In this document: in pieces, positions 1 to 5,479 of the stretch
Layout: each line of letters opens with the position of its first letter
Position numbering within the stretch: the stretch's first letter is position 1
Source: Bacillota bacterium
Lineage (GTDB): Bacteria > Bacillota > DTU030 > DUMP01
DNA length: 5,479 bases
NCBI GenBank assembly: GCA_012735455.1
Contig: JAAYHG010000257.1
Span: forward strand, 1-5,479
Direction: 5' to 3'
Made by a program: the position numbers and the translations under genes
The notes under the pieces: model-generated
Told to the model about the DNA's origin: nothing
Seen by the model: the letters and a program-made list of their open reading frames with translations, nothing else
The model's database searches: none

Positions 1-911
1 TCTAACAGGAGGAAGAGCAGGAACAAACCCACATTACCAGCCATGCCTTTGACGATCAGCTTCAGGATGCGGTCAAGGTTGAGTCCACCCAAGAAACCGG
101 TTATCAGTGACAAACCGAGCATAACCACGATGACGTACGAAGTACCAGCCTTGACGAGGATACCGTAGATAATAGCCACGGTGAATAAGATAACAAAGCC
201 CCTGGTTGCTCTTTGACTCGCTGCTGTGGGTTTAAAGGTTCCCACATCTTCCCTAGTTTCATAAGGAGCAGTGCCCTTGGTATCGCGCTGAATCCGTTGC
301 AGCATGAACCAGGTCGGAATTAATGTGATAAGGGTTATTGGAATAGCCACCTTGAGTAGCATCTCGCCGTAGTTGAGATTCGTGAAACCCATAAGAGCCA
401 CGACTGGCGGTGTAAAAGGCCCCAAGATAAGAGCTGTTTCGCCCACAGCCTGGAAAATGACACCCACTGTGCTGCGTGACAGGCCCACTGCCGCCGCAAT
501 GGGAATGACAATGGGAGCAATGATGGCATTGCCACCTGCCATGGTACCCAGTAAGCCTACCACCACAAGAACGGCCAACATTACACCTAGCATGGCTTTC
601 TTTTCAGTATCCACACCGATACCATACATGATCCCGTGAACCATGGTGTGGGCCACTCTAGTCTCGGAAAGCACTTCTCCCAGCCCCCGGCCCAGCATGA
701 TAATAAGACCAACCAGAGCCAGGAAGGAGCTCATGGCAGTGGCCAGGACATTGCCTAAGGAAATCAGGTTTTGACCTGTTAGAACTGCACCGATGAGGAC
801 ACAAATCACCGTCACCGGTAACGGCTCCATGTCCCGGAAAACAAGGATGATGTAAATCACCAGAGGTAACAAGCCTAAGAGCCCCATCCAAATATTGCCA
901 CCAGCGTCCAC
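1..911 (-). CDS. Multi-pass membrane transporter, ion-transporter (NhaC/DcuC/GntP-like) type, partial at C-terminus
   Basis: An uninterrupted frame of 303 codons runs from a GTG at 911 off the left edge, so the C-terminus is missing. The start is set by an excellent Shine-Dalgarno, AAGGAGGA at 918-925, six bases upstream. The protein is strongly hydrophobic, with likely membrane segments near residues 9-25, 33-50, 60-78, 105-122, 128-143, 150-176, 187-203, 238-255, 258-277 and 289-303. A charged cytoplasmic-type loop lies at about 204-237. A glycine/proline-rich stretch (GTMAGGNAIIAP at 122-133, then GETALILGPFTPP at 157-169) resembles the re-entrant substrate or ion-binding regions of ion-transporter superfamily carriers such as NhaC, DcuC, CitMHS and GntP. 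I cannot fix the exact family or substrate. It follows the two deacylase genes by 38 bases in the same direction, so an operon role importing (or exporting) an N-acyl-amino acid, organic acid or product is inferred. The frame has no stop, so it is not a pseudogene within the window. Confidence 0.8.
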   Translation of the reverse strand, partial: MDAGGNIWMGLLGLLPLVIYIILVFRDMEPLPVTVICVLIGAVLTGQNLISLGNVLATAMSSFLALVGLIIMLGRGLGEVLSETRVAHTMVHGIMYGIGVDTEKKAMLGVMLAVLVVVGLLGTMAGGNAIIAPIVIPIAAAVGLSRSTVGVIFQAVGETALILGPFTPPVVALMGFTNLNYGEMLLKVAIPITLITLIPTWFMLQRIQRDTKGTAPYETREDVGTFKPTAASQRATRGFVILFTVAIIYGILVKAGTSYVIVVMLGLSLITGFLGGLNLDRILKLIVKGMAGNVGLFLLFLLL

Positions 912-917
912 AGTTTT

Positions 918-925
918 TCCTCCTT
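918..925 (-). promoter_or_regulatory. Shine-Dalgarno of the transporter gene
   Basis: AAGGAGGA sits six bases before a GTG codon at 909-911. It decides the start of the transporter, which has no ATG nearby in the correct frame at the N-terminus (the first in-frame ATG is codon 9). Confidence 0.85.
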
Positions 926-949
926 GTGCTGTTTTTTATCGCGGCCTAA

Positions 950-2545
950 CTAGAACCTCTTGCGCAAGACACGTCCTGCTGCTTGGCCGGTAAGACGTCC
1001 ATCCTTGGCAGCCAACTTGCCGTTTACAAGAACATACTCAATACCCACCGGATACTGATGCGGATTGGCAAAGTCAGCCTGGTCCGCAACTGTGACCGGA
1101 TCAAATACAGTAACATCCGCCGCATAGCCGGGTCTGATGAAACCCCGGTTAGATAAACGCAGGCGTTCAGCCGGAAGGCCCGTCATCTTGTAAACCGCCC
1201 TCTCAAGCGGCAGCACCCCTTCTCTCACAAAGCGCCCTATTACCCGGGGAAAGGTACCATAAGAACGAGGATGGGTGGCTTTACCGCTATCGGTCTCCGC
1301 TTTCATCCCGCGACCGTCTGAACCCACTGCCACATGACTATCGGCCAGAATAGCCTTCATGTCCTCTTCGGACATGGAGAAATAGACAGCACCCACAGCC
1401 CCATCTTCTTCCAGAATAAGGCGAATCACAGTGTCTACAGGACTCATGCTCCAAAGTTCCGCAAGTTGGGCTATGGTCTTACCCGAGGCTACTTTAGCAT
1501 TCTTGGCCGAGGCAACCCCGGCCACCTGAACCCGCTCTGGACCCCCTCGAACACTCATTTCTCGGGCAATCTCTTCTTTAATGCGGTGGGAAAGCTCAGG
1601 GGACTCTAAGCGTCTCAGCAACTCACCCACCCCACCACTGTGAGCCCACTGGGGAACCAACGCCGTGAGGGAGGTGCTGGAAGCTTCATAGGGGTACTGA
1701 TCGGCCGCGATATCTACTCCCTCCGTCCGTGCAGCCTCAAGGCGCTTCAGGCATTCTTTTCCTAGACCCCACTGCGGCTTGCCCATGGCCTTAAGGTGGG
1801 AAATCTCTATGCGGGCACCACTTTCCCGGCCAATGCGAATTACCTCCTCCAAGGACTGGCGCAACGTGCCACTCTCACCGCGAATATGGCTGGTGAAAAT
1901 AGCCTTGTATTGGGCTAGTATCCGAGACAAGGAAATCAGCTCTTCTGTTTGAGCAAAGCTGCCAGGTGGATAGATTAGGCCTGTGGACATACCCCAAGCC
2001 CCGCGTTCCAGAGCCGCTGCCAAGAGTTGTTCCATCTCAGCCTGTTCCGCTGCAGTAGGCTCTCTATCATCAAAACCCATTACTGCCCCGCGTAAATTGC
2101 CATGGGCAACCAGGGGCAACAGGTTGGGGCCCAGCCCCAAACCCGCAAGAACGTCCACATACTGGTCAAAGTCTTCCCAGCTTACACCTGCAGATGGAAA
2201 AGTAAATTCGTGTATCTCCATGTAGTGGATCAGTTCTTCTTTGTACTTGGCCTTGACCGGAAAGGCTCCGATACCACAGTTGCCGATAACCTCACTGGTA
2301 ACCCCCTGCAGGAGCTTGCTGTCTGATAGCGGGTGATCAAAAATGGTGCCATCACTGTGAGAATGAATATCAATAAATCCCGGGGCCACCACTAAGCCAT
2401 CCGCATCTATGATTTTCTCGGCCGGACCAGAAAGCCCAACACCTACCTCAACAATCCTATCATCCTGCACAGCCACGTCTGCCCTAAACGCAGCCTGGCC
2501 GGAACCATCAACCACCTTGCCGCCACGAATAAGTACGCTGTACAT
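950..2545 (-). CDS. N-acyl-D-amino-acid deacylase (D-aminoacylase), Cys-type
   Basis: This 531-residue protein of the amidohydrolase superfamily (D-aminoacylase group, COG3653-like) is expected to hydrolyse N-acyl-D-amino acids to a carboxylate and the free D-amino acid in the cytoplasm. No signal peptide is seen. Residues 1-55 form the N-terminal beta-sandwich segment (VLIRGGKVVDGSG). The metal motif HSHSD supplies His61 and His63. Cys90 in GNCGIG matches the bridging cysteine of Alcaligenes D-aminoacylase. His220 (TSHIRGES) and His250 (ISHLKAMG) are further ligands, and Asp410 (VGSDGRG) is the catalytic acid. DQYPY lies at 282-286 and HPRSYGTFPR at 425-434. The C-terminal VLVNGK strand closes the sandwich. 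The ATG start has GAGGTG (2551-2556) five bases upstream. It begins 19 bases after the stop of a paralogue and 38 bases before the transporter, so all three are probably co-transcribed. The full set of ligands says it is active. The acyl group and side chain it prefers cannot be read from sequence; N-acyl-D-Glu or D-Asp deacylase are alternatives. Confidence 0.9.
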   Translation of the reverse strand: MYSVLIRGGKVVDGSGQAAFRADVAVQDDRIVEVGVGLSGPAEKIIDADGLVVAPGFIDIHSHSDGTIFDHPLSDSKLLQGVTSEVIGNCGIGAFPVKAKYKEELIHYMEIHEFTFPSAGVSWEDFDQYVDVLAGLGLGPNLLPLVAHGNLRGAVMGFDDREPTAAEQAEMEQLLAAALERGAWGMSTGLIYPPGSFAQTEELISLSRILAQYKAIFTSHIRGESGTLRQSLEEVIRIGRESGARIEISHLKAMGKPQWGLGKECLKRLEAARTEGVDIAADQYPYEASSTSLTALVPQWAHSGGVGELLRRLESPELSHRIKEEIAREMSVRGGPERVQVAGVASAKNAKVASGKTIAQLAELWSMSPVDTVIRLILEEDGAVGAVYFSMSEEDMKAILADSHVAVGSDGRGMKAETDSGKATHPRSYGTFPRVIGRFVREGVLPLERAVYKMTGLPAERLRLSNRGFIRPGYAADVTVFDPVTVADQADFANPHQYPVGIEYVLVNGKLAAKDGRLTGQAAGRVLRKRF

Positions 2546-2550
2546 GATAG

Positions 2551-2556
2551 CACCTC
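2551..2556 (-). promoter_or_regulatory. Shine-Dalgarno of the Cys-type deacylase gene
   Basis: GAGGTG lies five bases upstream of the ATG at 2543-2545, inside the 19-base gap after the upstream paralogue's TAA stop. The short gap supports translation from a shared transcript. Confidence 0.75.
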
Positions 2557-2564
2557 ATCTCTGC

Positions 2565-4154
2565 TTACTTGTGCAGCAAAACCCGTCCTGGTAAAGCGGC
2601 CAGGGCCTCGCCCTCAGCAACAACCAACTCTCCATTAACCAGCACATAGTGTATGCCCTCTGGCCACTGTTTCGGCTCCTCATAGGTGGCGCGGGCAATT
2701 ACCCGTTCAGGGGCAAAGACCACCACGTCCGCCACTAGACCTTCCTTTAAGACGCCGCGATCGTTGAGGCCAAAGGTCGCTGCTGGTAAACCCGTCATCT
2801 TGCGCACAGCCTCTTCTAAGGTTAAGACACTCTCCTCCCGAACATAACGTCCAAGTATCCGTGGGAAAGTCCCATAGAGTCTAGGGTGCGGCTTTCCTGC
2901 GCCTAAAATACCATCCGTTGCCACCATTACCCACGGCTTTTGCATAACCTGGGTCAGGCTTTCTTCCGAGTTCTGGAAGCATACCATGGTGGCCCTGTTC
3001 TCCTCGGCCAAAATAATATCCATAATAACGTCCACTGGATGCTGGGCTCTTTCCGCAGCCAAGGTGGCAACACTCTTTCCAACCACCGCCGGATCACCAC
3101 TGCCCACCGAGGCCACAATCACGTTTTCCCAACCCTCAGTCTCACCCCGGTTTTGCCAATTCGGGATTGGCTGATTAAAGGCATCCTTAATCCTTTGTCT
3201 TTCCACCGGGTCCCTTAGACGGCCCGCCATAACCTGCGGTCCACCAGCCATGGCCCACGGTGGTAAACAGGCCGATAGCGAGGTGGATCCGGCCAAATAC
3301 GGATATTGGTCTGCAGTTATACCTAAGCCAGCCTTTCTGGCTGCCTCAAGGGTGGCCAGGGAAGTACCAACCTTGGCCCAGTTCTTCTTGCCGATGGTCT
3401 TCAGGTGCGAGATGTGCAGTCGCACCCCCGATGCGCTAGCTAAGTCAATCATCTCCTGCTGGGATTCCAGGAGATAATCCGCCTCATTACGCACATGAAC
3501 TACAAAAGCCCCATCGTACTTAGCTATCACCCGGGCCAGTTCAACAAGTTCTTTGCTGTCACCATAGTTGCAGGGCGGATAAATGAGCCCCGTGGACATA
3601 CCCATCGCACCAGCCTCCATGGCCGCAGCCAAGTGGCCCTTCATTTCCTCAAGTTCCTCCGCTGTGGCCAAGCGGTCCTCCATACCCATCACAGCAATGC
3701 GTAACGCACCGTGGCTCACCAAAGCACCCACGTTCAGAACGATGCCCTTGCGGTAATAGAACTTGAGGTAGTCTGCAAAGCTGGACCAATCCCAAGCCAG
3801 TTCAGGGCTTCCTAAGAGCCCTCGCAAATGCTCCTGAAGCACGGCTTTGGCCTCATCGGTATAGACCGGGGCCAATCCCAACCCGTCCTGTCCTAGGATC
3901 TCTGTGGTTACCCCCTGCCTAATCTTCTCCTCCAGGTGCGGGTTGGCCAGTAAAGCCAAATCACTGTGGCTGTGGGTATCAATAAACCCCGGGGCTACCA
4001 CCATACCATCGGCTGCTATCGTCTTCTTCGCTGTCTCTCTAATATTCACCCCCAAAGAAGCAATCTTGTCACCCACTATCGCCACATCTAGCCGACGACC
4101 TGGGCTACCGGTACCATCGATCACCATGCCGCCACGAATGATAACATCGTACAA
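2565..4154 (-). CDS. N-acyl-D-amino-acid deacylase paralogue, Asp-type (bridging Cys replaced)
   Basis: A second amidohydrolase of the D-aminoacylase group, 529 residues if it starts at the TTG at 4152-4154. An ATG at 4161-4163 is in frame, but only one base separates it from the purine-rich AAAGGGGG (4165-4172), whereas the TTG is spaced about ten bases. With the TTG start the ligand numbering matches the downstream paralogue exactly: His61, His63 (HSHSD), position 90, His220 (VVHVRNE), His250 (ISHLKTIG). Asp414 (ATDGIL) is the catalytic acid, with HPRLYGTFPR following. The clear difference is at position 90, where GQDGLG gives Asp instead of the metal-bridging Cys. A carboxylate could still bridge metals, so I expect an active hydrolase with altered chemistry or substrate. 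It also carries about eight extra residues around 325-345 relative to its partner. First gene of a probable three-gene operon with the second deacylase and a transporter. The exact substrate is unknown; N-acyl-D-amino acids are the family's usual substrates. Confidence 0.87.
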   Translation of the reverse strand: MYDVIIRGGMVIDGTGSPGRRLDVAIVGDKIASLGVNIRETAKKTIAADGMVVAPGFIDTHSHSDLALLANPHLEEKIRQGVTTEILGQDGLGLAPVYTDEAKAVLQEHLRGLLGSPELAWDWSSFADYLKFYYRKGIVLNVGALVSHGALRIAVMGMEDRLATAEELEEMKGHLAAAMEAGAMGMSTGLIYPPCNYGDSKELVELARVIAKYDGAFVVHVRNEADYLLESQQEMIDLASASGVRLHISHLKTIGKKNWAKVGTSLATLEAARKAGLGITADQYPYLAGSTSLSACLPPWAMAGGPQVMAGRLRDPVERQRIKDAFNQPIPNWQNRGETEGWENVIVASVGSGDPAVVGKSVATLAAERAQHPVDVIMDIILAEENRATMVCFQNSEESLTQVMQKPWVMVATDGILGAGKPHPRLYGTFPRILGRYVREESVLTLEEAVRKMTGLPAATFGLNDRGVLKEGLVADVVVFAPERVIARATYEEPKQWPEGIHYVLVNGELVVAEGEALAALPGRVLLHK

Positions 4155-4164
4155 ACAGACCATA

Positions 4165-4172
4165 CCCCCTTT
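4165..4172 (-). promoter_or_regulatory. Shine-Dalgarno deciding a TTG start for the first deacylase
   Basis: AAAGGGGG is too close to the ATG at 4161-4163 (one base) but about ten bases from the TTG at 4152-4154. It is one mismatch from the ideal AAGGAGG. Together with the collinear N-terminus of the paralogue (MYSVLIRGG against LYDVIIRGG), it favours TTG. Confidence 0.55.
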
Positions 4173-4187
4173 GTCTCTTAACTATGA

Positions 4188-4219
4188 ATATGGCAACTAG
4201 GGTTAATACTTCGCCATAT
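4188..4219 (-). promoter_or_regulatory. Leader hairpin / inverted repeat before the deacylase operon
   Basis: ATATGGCGA (minus strand, 4219-4211) pairs with TTGCCATAT (4196-4188): seven perfect pairs, then a G-U and an A-U, around a 14-base loop. It lies about 15 bases upstream of the ribosome binding site and downstream of the predicted -10 box, so it would be transcribed. It could be an operator palindrome or an RNA structure affecting translation. There is no T-run after it, so it is not a terminator. Confidence 0.45.
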
Positions 4220-4252
4220 AAATATAAGTAAATTTTCCTGCCAGAGTAGACT

Positions 4253-4258
4253 ATTATA
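4253..4258 (-). promoter_or_regulatory. Predicted -10 box (TATAAT) of the deacylase-transporter operon
   Basis: A perfect TATAAT lies on the minus strand in the gap upstream of the first deacylase, giving a leader of roughly 90 bases. The hexamer 17 bases upstream (GGAATG, 4276-4281) is a poor match to TTGACA, and no TGn extension precedes the -10. The promoter is therefore probably weak or activator-dependent, if real. Confidence 0.5.
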
Positions 4259-4265
4259 TGGGCAA

Positions 4266-4307
4266 GAATCATTACCATTCCACTCGCTCTTGCATAAAAA
4301 ATGATTC
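4266..4307. repeat. Widely spaced 8-bp perfect inverted repeat over the -35 region
   Basis: GAATCATT (4266-4273) and AATGATTC (4300-4307) are exact reverse complements, with centres 34 bases apart, close to three helical turns. They flank the expected -35 position of the predicted promoter. This fits paired half-sites for a transcription factor, but two 8-base arms in an AT-rich gap could also be chance. No regulator gene is in the window. Confidence 0.4.
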
Positions 4308-4396
4308 AGTAACAAGACACACACTGCGTTTACAGATGTATCAAGTCACCGACTCTTTCTTTTTATCTACCGTTCTCCGTTCTCAAGTTCCTAAAT

Positions 4397-5185
4397 CTAC
4401 AGTACTACTCTCTCTACGTGGTCTAACGATTCGCCGAGAATGTTTGCCCCCAGGCGTGCAAACAGAGCAGGATCGCCACTGGTGTAGAAACGATAGCTAG
4501 GTGCAGTTATAGCCGCGGCGCTTATCTTGTCCTTCAGTAGTTCTTTGGCTTGAGCTACGGTCTCTACAGCTGGATCTACTATGGAGACGCCCGCCTCCAT
4601 ATGTCGACGAATCACATTGATTAGTACCGGATAATGCGTACACCCAAGGACTAAAGTATCGATACCGGTACCCTTCAGATTGGAAAGATAATCCGCTGTA
4701 GCTTGGTCTGCTTCCTCACTATCCTGTTTGCCTTGCTCCACATAGGGGGTAAAGAGCGGGCAAGCCTGGCCAAACACCTGTATCTCCGGATCCATGGACT
4801 TCAGGACTCGATCGTAAGCACCACTCTCTACCGTAAACTGCGTCCCAAGGATGCCAACCTTCTTGTTATTCGTGGCCGCTATGGCTCCCCTGGCCCCAGG
4901 CTCGATCACGCCCAGCACAGGGAACGGGTAAGCATCCTTCACCTCGTCTAAGGCTGCCGCCGTTGCCGTGTTACAAGCTATGATAGCCAGATCAATGCCT
5001 TTGGTAGACAAGAAATCAAGAATTTGACGGGAATACTTCACAATCTTCTCTTTTGGCAGCGGGCCATAAGGATTACGACCGTTGTCACCGTAAAACTCTA
5101 CATTGGCACCCGGCAGCTGCTTTTTCACTTCCCGTACCACCGTAAGACCGCCTAGACCCGAATCAAAAAGCCCTATAGTTACCAC
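4397..5185 (-). CDS. murI: Glutamate racemase
   Basis: Interconverts L- and D-glutamate without a cofactor, supplying D-glutamate for peptidoglycan in the cytoplasm. The 262-residue product is of normal family length. From the chosen GTG at 5183-5185, the N-terminal IGLFDSGLGGLTV motif places Asp8. The two catalytic cysteines are Cys71 in IACNTATA and Cys182 in LGCTHYP, with the neighbouring His184. VEQG near 149-152 supplies the family's conserved glutamate. The start is supported by GAGGAGG (5194-5200) eight bases upstream; the frame stays open to 5272, but the extra 29 residues are unlike the family. The usual GDTARxPYG substrate motif reads GDNGRNPYG (33-41) here, an unusual variant with Asp, Arg and PYG kept. 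It follows the ferredoxin gene by 88 bases on the same strand and ends 233-242 bases before the deacylase operon. Confidence 0.96.
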   Translation of the reverse strand: MVTIGLFDSGLGGLTVVREVKKQLPGANVEFYGDNGRNPYGPLPKEKIVKYSRQILDFLSTKGIDLAIIACNTATAAALDEVKDAYPFPVLGVIEPGARGAIAATNNKKVGILGTQFTVESGAYDRVLKSMDPEIQVFGQACPLFTPYVEQGKQDSEEADQATADYLSNLKGTGIDTLVLGCTHYPVLINVIRRHMEAGVSIVDPAVETVAQAKELLKDKISAAAITAPSYRFYTSGDPALFARLGANILGESLDHVERVVL

Positions 5186-5193
5186 CTGTAGCC

Positions 5194-5200
5194 CCTCCTC
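5194..5200 (-). promoter_or_regulatory. Shine-Dalgarno deciding the GTG start of murI
   Basis: GAGGAGG is eight bases before the GTG at 5183-5185. The upstream in-frame ATG codons at 5246-5248 and 5270-5272 lack a comparable site, and the GTG puts IGLFDSGLGG at the N-terminus, as in other racemases. Confidence 0.8.
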
Positions 5201-5273
5201 TAATTTCTCCTCTTGAACTCTACAACCACTGCCGCCAAGGGCCCTCATATGCCCTAAGGAGCAGCACCTCACC

Positions 5274-5471
5274 CTACTCTACCCAGACCGCCAGATCCGG
5301 GCAGTTTAGCTCGCAGAGCTTGCACTTTGTACAGTTTTCCTGTTTAACAGCCGCAGCGATAGCGAACCCCTTTTTGTTTATCTCCTCAGACATAACAAAG
5401 ACACCCTGGGAACAAAAGTGCAGACACAGACCGCACCCCTTGCAGATGTTACCATCAATATGGACTGTCAC
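5274..5471 (-). CDS. Two-cluster [4Fe-4S] ferredoxin, 2-oxoacid:ferredoxin oxidoreductase delta-subunit type
   Basis: A small soluble electron carrier or delta subunit of 65 residues counted from a GTG at 5469-5471. It carries two complete [4Fe-4S] motifs: Cys10, 13, 16, 20 (CKGCGLCLHFC) and Cys47, 50, 53, 57 (CTKCKLCELNC, followed by Pro). The KGCGLC...FC signature and the roughly 26-residue linker between the clusters resemble the delta subunits (KorD/PorD type) of ferredoxin-dependent 2-oxoacid oxidoreductases in anaerobes, rather than free clostridial ferredoxin, which is more compact. The only purine-rich sequence near the GTG (AGAGG) abuts it. The frame stays open to the window edge through Val and Glu codons and a final partial NTG codon, so the real start may be at 5480 or beyond. 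No alpha, beta or gamma subunit gene follows; murI does, 88 bases on. Partner enzyme unknown; it may lie upstream, outside the window. Confidence 0.82.
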   Translation of the reverse strand: MTVHIDGNICKGCGLCLHFCSQGVFVMSEEINKKGFAIAAAVKQENCTKCKLCELNCPDLAVWVE

Positions 5472-5479
5472 CTCTACCA

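Larger units (their letters stand above)
4155..4396. other. Non-coding gap between murI and the deacylase operon
   Basis: The gap is more AT-rich than the flanking genes and holds the predicted promoter, the spaced inverted repeat, the leader hairpin and the ribosome binding site of the operon. A tandem duplication of CCGTTCT (4370-4383, plus strand) lies just after the murI stop. I found no convincing rho-independent terminator for murI: the short AGTC-ACC-GACT stem at 4344-4354 is not followed by a T-run in the murI direction. Some readthrough into the deacylase operon is therefore possible. No RNA gene or small coding frame with a ribosome binding site is apparent. Confidence 0.6.

Noticed and set aside
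335..891. Short minus-strand frames at 335-535 and 658-891
   Set aside because: They are out of frame with the continuous transporter frame covering the same bases, and their translations look like shifted readings with no ribosome binding site or domain pattern.
1334..3704. Several plus-strand frames of 60-92 codons opposite the deacylases
   Set aside because: They are antisense shadows of well-conserved enzymes, with no recognisable motifs and no ribosome binding sites.
4260..4283. Sigma-54-like promoter (TGG...TTGC) near the -10 box
   Set aside because: The GG and GC elements are separated by 11 bases rather than the required 10, and the TATAAT nearby gives a simpler explanation.
4344..4354. 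AGTC-ACC-GACT stem as a terminator for murI
   Set aside because: The stem is only four pairs and in the murI direction it is not followed by a T-run. The T-rich stretch is on the wrong side, and no plus-strand gene ends there.
4370..4384. Tandem CCGTTCT duplication after murI
   Set aside because: Only two copies of a 7-base unit; most likely a small replication-slippage event with no evident role.
4155..4396. Riboswitch or T-box in the operon leader
   Set aside because: The predicted transcript leader is only about 90 bases and contains one hairpin. I see no known aptamer core, T-box sequence or terminator/antiterminator pair.
4258..4500. Plus-strand frame of 80 codons across the gap and the end of murI
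   Set aside because: It overlaps the promoter region and the antisense of murI, lacks a Shine-Dalgarno and has low-complexity, unfamiliar composition.
5186..5272. Longer N-terminus for glutamate racemase starting at 5272
   Set aside because: The added 29 residues have no counterpart in the family, and the strong ribosome binding site points to the GTG at 5185.

Overview
The window reads entirely on the minus strand and looks like chromosome from an anaerobic, low-to-mid GC Gram-positive bacterium of the Clostridia type (Moorella, Thermoanaerobacter or Peptococcaceae-like). This is an inference from strong GGAGG-type ribosome binding sites, frequent GTG/TTG starts, and a small two-cluster ferredoxin of the kind that serves 2-oxoacid:ferredoxin oxidoreductases. 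I cannot name a species.

In transcription order (right to left) there are two blocks. Block 1 (about 5479-4397) holds a short 2x[4Fe-4S] ferredoxin / oxidoreductase delta-type subunit, possibly beginning just outside the window, then glutamate racemase (murI). Next comes a 233-242 base non-coding gap (4155-4396) with a TATAAT-type -10 box, a long-spaced inverted repeat over the expected -35 region, and a 9-bp hairpin in the predicted leader. Block 2 (4154-1) is a likely operon. It contains two tandem paralogous N-acyl-D-amino-acid deacylases (amidohydrolase superfamily) 19 bases apart and then, 38 bases on, a multi-pass membrane transporter whose C-terminal part runs off the left edge. The transporter starts with GTG and is an unbroken 303-codon frame.

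A working model, which is inference: the permease brings in an N-acylated or otherwise N-blocked D-amino acid (or related cyclic or acyl amide), and the two deacylases release the free D-amino acid and a carboxylate. Glutamate racemase next door interconverts L- and D-glutamate for the cell wall, so the neighbourhood has a D-amino-acid theme, but the gap and separate promoter suggest the two blocks are not one operon.

The most notable point is that the two paralogues are collinear at every metal ligand except one. The bridging cysteine typical of D-aminoacylase is present in the downstream copy (Cys90) and is aspartate in the upstream copy (Asp90), which suggests divided substrate range or chemistry. 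I see no mobile elements, CRISPR arrays, RNA genes or clear terminators. The window is mostly ordinary metabolic DNA and I do not see strong evidence of an undescribed system.
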